DNA of 64,000 nucleotides from Cyanophora paradoxa (GCA_004431415.1 QPMI01000596.1:61047-125046); one strand, 5' to 3'. Shown: positions 46,819 through 58,068, counted from the stretch's first letter. Translations and numbers: made by a program. The notes: generated from the letters alone by a model not told the origin.

Positions 46819-47183
46819 ATGGCCCTGCTCCGGTGCACCGACTCGCAAGACGTCGCCTACAACGTCCTGGTCAACTCGGACGTACCCCGAGTGCCTTGGA
46901 GTTTCCCTGGAGAGTGGACAGGGACAGGGTGAGCAAGACGTTTGGAGGGCGCAAGCACTACCTCTCCCAGCTGATCCTCGGGAAGTCGCCACGTGGACGC
47001 TACGTGGAACACATCAACGGCAACCCGCTGGACTACAGGAGGGAGAACCTGCGCTGGGCATCAATGTCGGAGATTCGCAAGAAGAGGAGGGGGTACGCCA
47101 ATTTACAGGAGAAGAGCGAGGAGATTCGGGAGATGATGGAGGCGACACAGGTGCTAATGCAGCTTAGCCAGTCTAGACGCTAG
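46819..47183 (+). CDS. HNH endonuclease (homing-type), frameshifted
   Basis: Starts MALLRCTDSQDVAYNV. After one frameshift near 46905 it continues 'VSKTFGGRKHYLSQLILG', then 'VEHINGNPLDYRRENLRW', the classical HNH_3 core (H-I-N-G-N-P-L-D-x-R-x-x-N-L-R), and finishes in a basic/helical tail ending 'LMQLSQSRR'. Such small HNH proteins cut DNA and are common as free-standing homing endonucleases in large and small DNA viruses. The catalytic His/Asn residues are present, so the nuclease fold is intact apart from the shift. It ends 11 bp inside the convergent gene on the minus strand (stop at 47173). Confidence 0.75.
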
Positions 47184-47981
47184 TGGTGTGAATCTTGGTG
47201 TCGTACTCGCGACCGACCGTTTCCCAGGCCACGTAAACTTCGGCTCCGGCGCCTGGCGCTGTCGAGTTGGTAGTCGCAGTCGTGTAGTCCGCCTCTGCCT
47301 CAATTAGTTCGGCCATGAGGGTAGAGCCCACGACCATTCCAGAGGTAGGCATTCCGGCGATGTTGTTGTACAATTTGAAAGTGAATTTCGTGAAGAGGAG
47401 CCGGGCCAGACCTGGGTACGGGGATTCGAGGCGCCGTATGAATAATCGGTACCCGAGGCGCCGCCCGTGGTGGCATTCGTCATCATCTCCTTTGCGGTCA
47501 TCTTCCAGAGGTTGTACATCTCAAAGGGAACGGCCTGCGTGGTCTTGTGTGTGGCATCGATGAGGGCGCCATCTAAATGCGTTTTGATGTTCGGATTCGC
47601 ACCATTCCCGAATTTGCGAGTGAGGGCGGTGTTAGCGGTGAACTTGAGTTCGAGCACGCGAATGGCGGGCCGATCAGGCACAGAGGGCTCTATCTTTTTC
47701 AGGAGGCCGAGAGCCAGAGCGCCTCCGCCTCATCCGCGCTCACGCCCGAGTCGATGTCAAAGTACACGTACACGGAGCAGGAGGCGGGATTCTCGAAATC
47801 GTTGGAGGTGACGCGCAACATGACGGGATTCTGGACCCTCACGGTGAGCGGGTGGCGTAGTTTCCGTCCCACTCCACCTTGTCCGTCCCTGCGTTGGCCA
47901 CGTTCCCAGCGTTGCCGTAGAAATCGGGACGATCGAGCCGGCAGACACGGTCTTCACGATGGTGGCCGAGGTGGTCGGCAT
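47173..47981 (-). CDS. Putative virion protein B (paralogue of the neighbour), frameshifted
   Basis: Starts MPTTSATIVKTVSAGSIV. Frame changes link it to 'DFYGNAGNVANAGTDKVEWD', 'VRVQNPVMLRVTSNDF', 'ALTRKFGNGANPNIKTHLD', 'QAVPFEMYNLWKMTAKEM', and the end 'EVYVAWETVGREYDTK'. The order 'V.[LV]QNPV[VM]', an aromatic 'Y..FD' strand, then 'LLKK..P', 'R.LE.KF' is shared with the neighbouring gene at 48005-48683, so the two are tandem paralogues. The predicted all-beta character would fit a capsid-associated jelly-roll protein, but I cannot show this. At least three single-base shifts interrupt it. Confidence 0.5.
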
Positions 47982-48004
47982 TTTGCGACCTCAAATGAGA
48001 AAGA

Positions 48005-48683
48005 TTATCCGTGAAAGAGGGTGATGTCGCCACCGATGTTCATGACGCGGGCCCCAGGCACAGAGTCAGCGTCGGTGCCGTACGCGTAGGAAATCGAGCA
48101 CTCACGCAGCTCCGCGCAGAGGCTGGCGCCCGTGCTGAAGTGGGGCTGGTCGGCGGCGTAGGAGAGGGGGAAGACCTGGAACCTGAAAAAGGTGAAGGGG
48201 AAGCGGGGTAGAGTCGAGCCGCGTGGGTTGCCGCCCGTGTAGAGGGCCCCAGGGTCGCGGGACTTGGATTGAATTTCGTGAAGAGCACGTCGCCCTTGAG
48301 CGTACCCCTCATCTGGTAAGTTCCCGTACCCGGAAGATTCGAAGAACTGGGGTACCGGTTCACGGTGGGGCCGTACCCCGTCTCCCTGAACTTGACCTCG
48401 AGACAGCGCAAGACGTTGGCAGTGGCCGTGGCAGGTGCCACCTTTTTCACGAGTCCTGATTCGTGCAGCAGCTCGATAACCTCTGCGCTGAGGCTCAGAG
48501 GTCGAAGAAGAGCTGGTAGGAATAAATCTTGGGCGTGGCGTAGGCGTTCTGAACGACCTGAATCACGACGGGATTCTGCAGAAAGACGTCGACGTAACTG
48601 CCGGAGGGTATGCGTGCGAAATCCTTGGTGTTGTTGCCAACGTCAAGTGAGCCGCTGAGGGTCTGGTACCAGTTGGAAGTCAT
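48005..48683 (-). CDS. Putative virion protein A (paralogue of the neighbour), frameshifted
   Basis: Starts MTSNWYQTLSGSLDVGN, continues 'VDVFLQNPVVIQVVQNAY' and 'IYSYQLFFDL', shifts frame to 'LLHESGLVKKVAPATATA', 'LRCLEVKFRETGYGP' and 'GDVLFTKFNPSPATLG', then shifts again to 'CAELRECSISYAYGTD' and ends 'GGDITLFHG'. It is similar in order to gene B, whose start codon lies 24 bp downstream of this stop. Its start is only 38 bp from the divergent start of the fibronectin-III gene, suggesting co-expression with an adhesion protein. Confidence 0.5.
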
Positions 48684-48721
48684 TTACCCGGGGCAGATAT
48701 TTTTTCGGATCGTAGAGGAAA
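48684..48721. promoter_or_regulatory. Minimal viral bidirectional promoter
   Basis: Only 38 bp separate the divergent starts of virion protein A and the fibronectin-III protein. The interval holds a T-rich core (ATATTTTTT at about 48699-48707), which is the likeliest shared promoter element. Confidence 0.4.
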
Positions 48722-50849
48722 ATGCCCCGCTTCGTATTCGTGAAAAAGCAGGTGGTGCAGGCTCCGCAGTATGGCGTGGAGCCGATCTCGCTGACTGTGG
48801 GCAGGCCCAGGTGCGATCGGGCTCCGTGCTCAACAACGGGAACAGTACGTACGGCTTTCAGCTGAACTGGGTCGCGGTCACCAACGCCGTCAAGTACAAG
48901 GTGTACAGGGCGACCAGCATCAACGGCCCTGGATCTCGTGGCCACGGTGAATGCGCCAACCGTCACCTACACGGACTCTCCCTTTAGTTTGGGGCCCAGC
49001 GACTCTACCGCGTGGCGGCGGTTCGCGAACAGGGCAGCAGCAGCACGGGCTCTGATGGCAAAGCCCGCCCACAACCTACGCACAGTCGCTTCTCTACACC
49101 CACGAGGGTGCCATGAGCAATTACATTCTCTTCCAAGGCATAGGCGGCTTCAGCCCGCAGATCGAAGCCTACACCACGCTCACGACCGCCACGGCCCAGA
49201 CCTACGGCGATTTTATTGCCGGGGGCGGCCCCGCGTCTTCGGGCTTCCCGAAACCCGCCATAGTCGTCACAATCAACTGGGTGGCCATGGAGGGCGCGGA
49301 CTCGATTCGAATTTACAGGAACGGTACGCCAATCGGATTTGCGAGCAGTGCCCTGTCTACCTCGTACATTGACGATAGCACTGCTCTTACGTGGGCACGG
49401 AATACTCTTACCAGGTGGCCGGCATCGTGGGCGGTGTCGAATACGACAAGTCCGATCCGCTCCTGGTCTGGACTATGCCAAACGCCCCACGAACGTGACG
49501 GCATCAGCACCCAACGACCAGCAGCAGCCTGTCAGCCTCAGCTGGACTGCGTCCACGGGAGCGACGGGATACAAGATTTACAGAGACGGGGCCTACCTCA
49601 CAGACTCCGCGACCAACTCCTACAGCGACACGACCACCGTCTGGGGTACAGGGTACGAGTACCAGATCTCCGCGACGAACACGGGAGGGGAGGGGCCGAA
49701 GAGTATTGCGGCGTACGTCACCACGGACCCGGGGCGCCCACTGGGCTCACTGCAACCCCCGCGGCGGGGCAGCACAGCCTGTTGTGCTCGAGTGGTCGGT
49801 GCCGGTGACGGGCGTCACCGTCTCCTACAACATCTACAGGGGTGGCGTGTTCCTTGCCAGCGACACGAGCAGCCCTTTTCGGACACAACGACCGTTTACG
49901 GAACCACTTACACTTACACCATCAAGGGCGTCAACCAGATCGGCGAGGAAGGCCCTCAGTCCTCGTCTGCCAGTGCAACAACTGCAAACGCTCCTGTTTT
50001 GGGTACATTCTCCTACACCGGGGCCGACCAGACTTTCGTAGTACCAACGGGGACTGTGGCTGTGCGTGTCATCGTATGGGCGGCCGGGGGTGGAGGCGGA
50101 GAACGCGCAGGTACGGGGTCCGTGGAGGCGCGGGTGCTTGCGTAGTTGGTACATTGGCTGTGTCCTCGGGGAGACGCTCATCCTTGTTGTTGGATGCGGC
50201 GGCCCAAAGGGTGTATCGGGGACTGCCACTGCTACCGTCTACGGAGGTGGTGGAAGGGGCTGGAGCCATAGCGTCGATCCGGAGTACAAAAACGGCGCCG
50301 GTGGTGGTCGTTCTGCAATTCAGCGCGTTGCAGGGACCGACTTGGTTGTTGCAGGGGCCGGAGGTGGGGGTACATGTGATTCGAATGGCGGCGGGGGAGT
50401 AGGCGGGGGTTGACCGGTGGTGCGGCTGGGTTGGTTGGAGTAACCGGAGAGATACCGGCTCAAGGAGGCACCCAAACCGCTGGCGGAGCCGGTGTTGTGG
50501 CCTCAGGGCCAGGCCCAGCAACCCGGGAACTTTGCGCCAAGGTGGAGAGACTGGGCCTGATTCAAGCGGCTACAGGTTCGGTGGTGGTGGTGGTGGTGGT
50601 TACTTCGGTGGAGGCTCTGGGTCCAGCAGGAGCGGAGTGTCAGAGAACCCAATAGCAAGAATGTTTGGAGGTGGCGGTGGCTCGAGCTACATAGGAAACT
50701 TGACGGATGCTACGGTGTATCCTGGGTCCGGCCAGGTGGCAGGAAATAGCGGAGACGCTCACTACGCAGCAGGCATTGGTAGGGGCGGCAACGGTGGCTC
50801 GTCTTTCAGCGACGGTGGCAACGGTCGAATTGTGATACTCGCGGTGTAG
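48722..50849 (+). CDS. Viral fibre/adhesion protein: fibronectin-III repeats plus glycine-rich end
   Basis: Starts MPRFVFVKKQVVQAPQYG. Four consecutive fibronectin type III-like repeats follow: 'NWVAVTNAVKYKVYRA', 'NWVAMEGADSIRIYRNG', 'LSWTASTGATGYKIYRDG' and 'LEWSVPVTGVTVSYNIYRGG'. Each is followed by the 'YSDTTTVWGTGYEYQISA'-type strand. The C-terminal third is glycine-rich ('GGGGGYFGGGSGSSRSG', 'GGNGGSSFSDGGNGRIVIL'), the pattern of glycine-rich receptor-binding tips in phage-like fibres. Total length would be about 700 residues, but at least four single-base shifts interrupt it. The likely role is attachment to the algal surface. It converges with the S74 gene, leaving a 20-bp gap. Confidence 0.65.
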
Positions 50850-50869
50850 TTATTCCTAGTTGTTCCAGA

Positions 50870-51926
50870 TCAGCTCGCCAGTGCCGCTACCTGGTCTTTG
50901 AGAGTTTGAACTTCTTGTGAAAGTTCCTGAATTGCCTTCAACGACAGGGAAATGAGCCTGTCGTAGTTTACCCCGAGAAATCCATCCGCGTTCTCGAAAA
51001 CGAGACTCGGGAAGACGCCTTGGACTTCCTGTGCGATGAGACCGTAATCCGTTTTCGAACCCCCGAGGATGTGTTCTTCCAGGTGAACGACACGGGATTC
51101 AGCTGCAGCAGAAGAGGGAGAATGCCCGACATGCTCGCGACATTTTCTTTCAGGCGGCTATCGCTCGACGAGTTTGTCAGGTATCCTTGAGCATCCGAAT
51201 AAACGGCTCGGTTTCCATCGCCCGTGAGCGTCGAGACGATGAGCCGACCCGTGATGCCAACGCCGACGGTTCCGCACAGCAGTCGTTCGGTGCCGTTGTT
51301 TCTCAAGGATAGACCAGAGCTGACGCTTCCGCTATCAACGATTGAAGTGTTTGCTATGCTTAGGCCATTAGTAGGGCCTTCGATTGCCGAGGTAAATAGA
51401 GTACCTGTAACACCAACGCCAAGAGTCCCACAGAGGAGTCTATCGTTTTCGTTGTACTTTATAGCTACGCCTGAACCACCGCCATTTATGTACGGTGACG
51501 TTCCGGTAATTTGCAGCTTATCGTCCAATGTAACGATGCCCGCCAAGTTTGAAGCCCCGCTCACCCTAAGCCCCCCACCACGTTTGCTCCGCCTCCTTGC
51601 ACATACAGAGCCGCATTCCCCTCCCCGTTCACAGTCCCATTAAAGGTCACCTGATTCGTGGTGTACCCGCTCCCGTCCCAGGCCCCGTTCGTGACGGTGA
51701 GCCTCTGCGTCCTCACGCGCCCCGGCACGGCCGACCCGCCTCCCGCGTGCGCATCTTGTCGCAGCGCAGCTCGCCGACGCGGACGAGGTCGGCCTCGGAA
51801 AAGGGGACGGCCGTGGCGTTGTAGGGGCCTCGGTGGCCTGGTTTCCGAGGGTGGTCTCCTTAATCGTGTGATCGCCCTTGTGATTCACGCTGGCAGCATA
51901 GGTAAATAGAGGACAGCGACCGACAT
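50870..51926 (-). CDS. Viral fibre protein with C-terminal S74 intramolecular chaperone domain
   Basis: The N-terminal part (from about MSVAVLYLPML, start uncertain) is a repetitive beta-strand shaft: 'NDRLLCGTLGVGVTGTLFT' and 'TERLLCGTVGVGITGRLIV' are two clear repeats. The C-terminus is a peptidase S74/endosialidase-chaperone domain: 'SDSRLKENVASMSG' (about 51139-51168), 'LLLQLNPVSFTWKN', and after a frameshift 'KTDYGLIAQEVQGVFPSLV', 'VNYDRLISLSLKAIQEL', ending 'DQVAALAS'. S74 domains trimerise fibres and then cut themselves off next to the conserved Ser. This strongly suggests a trimeric receptor-binding spike. The gene starts 24 bp after the stop of the long protein upstream. Confidence 0.75.
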
Positions 51927-51949
51927 TTTGGATTGCATCAGAAAATCGA

Positions 51950-54900
51950 TTACATAAGCAGCTTGCCGATCGCGGTCCAATGAATAAAAAGCTGGACAAT
52001 TTGGGTGGGCGTGACCGTCATTCTGGGTTGGAATCTCACTTTAACTGTAAAGCCAGTGTGACTCACCGCCGTGACGTTGGCCCGTAGAAATCGACATCCG
52101 TGCTGCCGCCGGGATTGATGTCGAACGAGGGGGTTACGTTAATAACCGGCGTTGGGTTTGCTGGGGTCCCCAGTCCGCCTCCAGTGTCGTACGCCTGTCC
52201 GAATGTAATGTTGAACGTCACCGTGTATGTTGAATTGATGTTAAACTCCGTGTACGCAGCGTAGGAGTGAAGGACGTGCCGTGCGTTATGTACGCATCCA
52301 TGTTCACGTTTCTGTGCCCGTGGCTGGTGAGCGAGTACTCTGTGTGACTGTGCGTAGAGGGTGGGAAGGAAGTGGGTCGGTCGATGACATTATCCCAGTA
52401 CACATTGTGACTGTGTGTAGAGGGGGGAAGGTAAGTGGCTTGCCCGTTACGTTGTCCCAATCCACGGAGATGTTCGTCAAGTCCGGGGCCGTCCAGTCGC
52501 TGATCTGAGAGATGGTGTGCTGGTGGTCTGCGTGGGGATACGTACTCGGCTTCCCGTGATGCTATCCCACGCCCACGTTGTTGGTATCACGGGTATCGTC
52601 GGCCTCCCGCTGAGATCTGCATACGCCCCCGTGTGTGCCACCGTCGCCAGCTGCGGCACGGCAACGCCCACGGTGCTCACGGCCTGGCTCGCCCCCGGCG
52701 CCATGTGCCACTCGTAGTTCTGCGATGCAAACACGGGCTGGCCTGGCTCGGGCGCCCAGTACTCGATGCCTTGGCGATCTTCTTGGTGTATGGTGCTGCA
52801 GGCCTGTCAACCAATTTATCGACGTAGGCCTTGGTACCAGCCAGTTTGCCTTGGGCTCTGCGAATTGATCCCGTTGTCTATGAAGGCCCCGTAATTCCTG
52901 AAGGCCTCGGCTCCCACCAATCCTGCATGCGGAAGGTCCCGGAATCTCGAGGCGCGAGTTGGCGTCGCCAGGCGGCCACCTGCGCCCTCCGTTCGACGAG
53001 ACGCCCGAGTGACGGATGGCCGAGCCGAATTCGCGCCTTAGGGCTTCGATGTGATTGATCCTGTTGAGGCCCTCCTGGTAGACGGCAATTAAGACGCGCT
53101 TCCGCCCCTTGGTCTCCTCCTTTATCATCTGCTTCAGGTCGCGCATAAGTCGACTCAGGGCGAGCGAAGTCGACCCGAAGCCCTCCTGCATTTTAACGGT
53201 GAGCTGGGAGAGGAAGAGCACGGTCGCGCGATCGATTTCGAGCAGGTCTTCTGTCCTTGGGGTACGGTAATCGTTGATGCTGTTGTCGAGCGCGCGAATG
53301 AAGGCCTGCAGCTCCTTCGGCTCCTTGATTTCGTTAACCGCAGCTCCTGGGCCAAGAGCGAGGCCATTTCGCGCGCCTCCGAGGGTCGTACACACCCAAA
53401 AATCCGGAGCCCAGCTCGCCCTCCAGCCGATTAATTCGGTTGCGCAGCTGGCTCGCCTCGTCGCCCCACGTCTCGACGCCCAGTCGTAGATCTGTTGCGA
53501 GAGCTCCGCGATGAACTGTATGGTGTCGGTCGCCCAGTCGACGGGGTACTTGAAAAAGTTCTTCACGATTTCTTCCGCGCTGCGCCCGTTGATGATATCC
53601 ACGATCACCTGCGCGATGGCGCCGCGAGGATGGACAGGCCAAGTCGCCCACCGTGCCGATCCTCATTTTCGTGAGGGCGCTCAGGGCGGACGACATGCCC
53701 GTCTGAAGGCCAAAAGAGCCGACCGTCATGATCATCTGATCGCGGAACGTATCGAAGAACTCGCCTCCCCTATCTTGCCCTGCGAGAGCGCCTGGTAGGC
53801 CGAGAGCAGGCCGCCGCCGTCGCCAGCCAAGGCCCGCCGCCGCCGCGCCCGCCCGCCGCATGGCCCGCGAGCCCGTACCCCGAGCCGGCGCCCACCAAGT
53901 CGATGCCCGCCCCCTGAAATAAATCGGCTGCCCCGAAAGACATGCCGTCGTTGTTCGCCGTACCCGCCGCCGAGAAGAGCGTCTCGGCGCTGAGGGCCTC
54001 CTTGGCCACCCCGGGCCGCCTTGCCCTCGGGCGCCCCAGGTACGCGTCGCGCTGCTCTTTGGTGGTGAATCGCTCGAGGTCGAAATCGGCGAGGGCGTCG
54101 GCGGTGGCGCGGTTCCAGTCGCCGTAGGGCATGAGGGCGTTGCGCAAAATAACGTCCGAGTCGCCCATCACGCGCCTGTCGAGCGTCTGAAACACGCCCT
54201 CGGAGGGCAGGCGGGCGGTGCCCGGGCGCATCTCCTCCACGGAAACGTCGTCCCTCTCCGCGAGTGTGATGTCGTCTGGCTGGCCAAGCCGACGCCCGCG
54301 CCCTCATCGGCGTACGCCCTTCCCCTTCGTTTTAATATTTGATTGGCCTCCCGTTTCAATGCTTGTACTCTGTCTCTACCTTGGTCTTTCTTGCCTCTTC
54401 CTCTGCCGCCTTGCGCTCTGCGATCTTCCGCCTCTGCTCTTCTATCTCGGCGTTGCGTCTCGCCGCGTTCTCCTTCGCCTGCTGCTTCCGCTCTTCAATC
54501 ACCCTGTTTGCGTACTCCTTGTCCGCTTGGGCCTTTCTGTAGCGCTCCTCGATCTGACTCTTGGCCTCGTCTCCTCTCTTCCTTAGATCGCCATGAATGC
54601 CGTCGTATCTATGTGAATCTTGTATTTGCGGGTGGGTGCTCACGTTTGAAGGCCTCCAGATCGCGCACCATGGCATCGTACTGCGCGAGCCCCTCCGCTG
54701 GAATGATGGCTCTTCGCATTTCCCAAAATTTGCTCAGCTTGCCCACGTAATCGACCATGGAGAGGTACGCGCTCTGTGCGCCCGCGCTCACCGTTTTCGG
54801 ATTGGCTCGCAGCTCTGCCACAAACTTTCCCTTTTGCATCCGTACAGTGACCATTCGAGGGCTCCCCGCCATAGGCTCACTTCCGTCCGCAGTTCGCGGT

Positions 54901-56677
54901 GCATCTCCTCCACGTCGCCGTATGCTATCCAGATGGCATCGCTGATGGGCCTCTGAACAGCCTGACGCTCAAAGTTTTTCCACTTCTCATCGGCCATCTT
55001 TCTCCTCAGTTCTTCGGCGTCTTTCTGACCCCTTCCCGTCAGCTGATCCATAACGTAGCTAAAGTCGCGCATGTTCTCTTCCATGGCGCGGACCCTGTCC
55101 CCCGATGCATTTCCTTCTTTCAGTTTTTTGAGCTCCGAGCGGTAAAAATCCATCTGCGCCCCCCTGAACGTCTCCAGTCGTCGCTTACGCTCCGCTACCT
55201 TCGGCTCCTCCAGCCGTGCAAATTCCTCGTCTGATGCAGTTTGCATTGCCTTCAGTCGTTCCTCTTCTGTCTTGGCAGCTGCCTCCTCGTCCGCCCTGCG
55301 CCGCTGCTCTAACGCGTCGAAGAGGCCCTCTGATCCTCGAGCGTGAGGCCAATGAGCTCTTCCACCTGGTCGCTCCTACCAGCCGCGCGAAGGGCAGCCT
55401 CTCGGCGCCGGCCTCGGATCGGGCCTCGGCGTCGTCTGCGTCTCGGCCGTCCCCATGGGCGAGCGAGCCTCTGCCGTGGCCGCGTACTTGAGCAGCCTCT
55501 GTGCCAGCTCGTCCGCGTTGGCCTTGAATTTTTTCGACTGCTCGTCCGCGCGCTCGGCGGCCTCCTTTAAATTTTTGATTTCCTCCCGGAGCCTGTTCGC
55601 CTCCTGCACCGCCCCGTTTGCAGCTCTCCTGCCTTTCTCCTCGTTTCCTCTTCCTCTTCCAGCAGCTGCCTTCTCGTCTCTGCCTCCTTTTCCAATTTCT
55701 TCTTCCTATCCTCGATCTCTTTCCTCTGCGCCTCAAGCAGCTCGGTGCCTGCGGTCAGCGCTTCAATTTCCTGCAGCTTTTTCGCCTTGGCGGCTTCCCT
55801 TTGCTCGTTTATCCTCTTCAGCTCCTCCTCGGCGTCGAGTATCATTTTCGTGCGCTCTTCGCGACCTGGCGCTCTGCCGACCTTAGCGCGGTGAGGCGCT
55901 CTCTTCCTGCCTTTGCGCGTCTGTCATCAGCTTGTTCGCTTCCGCCTTCTTCTCCGCGACCTCTGTCATTTCCTTGTCTTTCAGCTCGCTCCATTGCTTC
56001 TTTTCGTTCTCGAGTTTGTAGTACTCGCGCTGCGCGTCCTCGGTATCGAATTTAATGGGGGTCTCGCGTTCAGCTCGTCGATTTGCCTCACGAACCCTTC
56101 CGATCCTTGTAGTATTGATGCCGCCTACGATGAGGCGCCCCGAAGATGGCCGTTGAAGTGGCGAGGCCTGCTACCTTATCCATGCCCTCCCGCCTGAGCC
56201 GCCGCCACCCGAGCCGCTGCTGCCCCCGCCCCGCCCACTGGCGTGCCGCTGGAGCCCCCTCCGCCCCCGTGCCTGTACCCCCACCCCCGTGCCTGTACCC
56301 CCACCCCGGTGCCTGTACCCCACCTCCCGTGCTTCCACCACCCGTACCCCCACCGAATCGCACCCGGCACCTTGGGCCCGCCGATGATGTCGTCGTACAG
56401 GTGGCGGTGCGCCCAGTCCGTGATGTCGGCCTTCACGTGCGGGTGCTTGACGAGGGCGTACCTCTCGTCGTGGAAGTGGTCCTTCAGCGCCCAGTTCTGC
56501 GTCTTCGCCCAGTCCGAGCGATCGGGAGCACGTCGGGCGCCGTTGGATGCGGCCCCGCCCGTCGTCTCCGGCGTCTCGCCCGTCCTGTCGGCGCTCAGGG
56601 CGCGGATGTTGACCTTGAAGTGGTCGAACCACGCGAAAAAACTCCTCCCTGTCGCGCCTGTACTGCTCGGGCTCCAT
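51950..56677 (-). CDS. Very long viral structural protein: PLA2-like segment, coiled coil, fibre shaft, lectin-like end (many frameshifts)
   Basis: I see no clear gene boundary across this tract, which would give about 1,500 residues; more than one gene is possible. From the N-terminus: MEPEQYRRDREEFF, then 'HDERYALVKHPHVKADITDW' (possible phospholipase A2-like segment); a Gly-rich region; a long coiled coil (about 54.4-56.1 kb, e.g. 'EYYKLENEKKQW', 'EELKRINEQREAAKAKKL'); 'VFQTLDRRVMGDSDV'; 'DQMIMTVGSFGLQTG'; 'VDWATDTIQFIAELSQQIYD'; shaft repeats of the type W.NV..(K/R)P..FPPSTHSH (52340-52500); and an H-type-lectin-like end 'YTVTFNITFGQAYDTGGG', 'VTAVSHTGFTVKVRFQP'. It ends 'AIGKLLM'. At least eight single-base shifts are needed. 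It is probably a minor capsid/tail-fibre component. Confidence 0.5.
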
Positions 56678-56694
56678 GCTCGCAGCGCCTGGCG

Positions 56695-57103
56695 GCTCCA
56701 GTAGATGTGGCGCAGGGGCCCGCGATGCGCTCGAGTGCGTTGTACCCGGGCCTCACGTCTCCCTCTGCCCCCTTTAGAGTCAGTTTCACGAGGTTCAGGG
56801 TGGCATCCTTTGCGGTGACCGAGTTTGCGATTTTCACGTCGGCCGCCCTCTGATAATGTTCCAGTCCACGCCCGTCTCGGTCGTCACGCCCCAGAGCCCC
56901 TTGATAATTGCGGTGAGGTCACCGTAATCGTCCAAGGTACCGACGGACGTCAGGAAATCGCTGTAGGTCGCGCCCTTGCGCAGCCTTATCTCATCCGCGT
57001 AAATTCCCCTCACGCTCAGGCTCCCGTCTATCGCGAAGGCACCGTTCAGCACCTCGTCCGGATTCGGGATGGCCATGCGCCAGGGGTCGTCGAGCATCGA
57101 CAT
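56695..57103 (-). CDS. Small viral protein of unknown function, frameshifted
   Basis: Starts MSMLDDPWRMAIPNPDEV and continues 'NGAFAIDGSLSVRGIYADEI', 'ATYSDFLTSVGTLDDYGDL', 'KGLWGVTTETGVDWNIIR'. After a shift it reads 'VKIANSVTAKDATLNLVKLT' and 'VRPGYNALERIAGP'. The right end is uncertain and may run into the long protein downstream. No family is recognised; the composition suggests a beta-rich virion protein. It follows gene 57129-58068 by 25 bp. Confidence 0.45.
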
Positions 57104-57128
57104 TTTATCCGCGAGAGAGAAAAATTAA

Positions 57129-58068
57129 CTAATGCTCCGCGTCCCACGTCCACTTCAGCTTGCCGCTCACCTCGCCCGTTGTCCAGCGGCCCACGGGCAC
57201 CTGCCAGAAAACGTCGGCGTAGGGTAATCGGGCCTGATAGTATCTGCTCGTCACGCAGCCAGCGGTAGGCCTCGGAGGCGTCGCGAATCTTTGGCTCCCA
57301 GTATTCCCCACCCGTGCCGTTCGCAGCGAGTACCCCTCCCTTGCTACCCGTACCCTGTAAAAGTGATCGCCCATTAGCGTGTCTACCCCCCTGTACTCGA
57401 ATTCTACGATTAAGGCCAAGTCCTGCCATGCGCTCTCACCGAACGGATGTGACTGAGGCTGTGCAGCAGCCCGTATTAATTGACCAGAGGCGTTACAAGA
57501 TCGACTCTGTAAGTAAGGGGCGAGGGGTAGCCAGGCACGCCCGTAAAGGTACGCGTCTTGACGCCCGAGCCCTTTCGCGGGAATATGATCAGGCGCATTT
57601 AAGGGGGCCTGCGAAAATCTAGTCGGCCTACTTAGCGTAGCCCAGAGGCCGAAGTTCTTGACGATGAAGGCGTTGTTCTTCTTGGTGGCGCCCGTGATGT
57701 CGGTGAAGCGCACGCGCAGCTCCTGGAATTTGTCGTACGCGACGTAATTCGGCGCACGGCATGGGCACTCGAACCAGTAAGGATGGTGTTTTCCAGGCCG
57801 TCGTGGCCCACGTCGGAATCACGACCTTGTTGATGCACGCGTTCACGTTCGAGATGGTCGTGACGTTCAATCGGGCACGTCCATCAGCAGCACGTTTACG
57901 GTTTTCGCGGCGGTGGGTCCGGAATCGCGGTCGTGTCCAGCTCCAGGTAGACTCCCTTGATCTGCAGCGTGTCGATGTCGGAGGGGATCTGGTTCAGCCT
58001 GAGGCGCCAGAAGCCCTCGGAATCCTGCGTCTCTCCGTTCGACTGGACTAGAGGTTAACGCAGGACAT
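57129..58068 (-). CDS. Viral protein of unknown function (candidate capsid component), frameshifted
   Basis: The start codon overlaps the stop of the upstream small gene (TAATG). Readable pieces in order: 'GFWRLRLNQIPSDIDTLQ', 'KGVYLELDTTAIPDPP', 'TTISNVNACINKVVIP', 'FTDITGATKKNNAFIVKNFG', 'DLALIVEFEYRGVDTLMGDH', 'YWEPKIRDASEAYRWLRDEQ' and 'YADVFWQVPVGRWTTGEVSG', ending 'KWTWDAEH'. The beta-rich, aromatic character would suit a jelly-roll capsid or penton protein of about 300 residues, but I cannot assign it. At least four shifts interrupt it. Confidence 0.45.

Noticed and set aside
46143-46992. Protein frames made of repeated 'GTWDLGL' or 'SQVPSPK'
   Set aside because: These are translations of the (TTGGGAC)n arrays; a seven-base unit cycles through all frames without stops and is not evidence of coding.
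57129-58068. Calling this gene the major capsid protein
   Set aside because: Too short and too frameshifted to show a double jelly-roll; the capsid gene may lie beyond base 64000.
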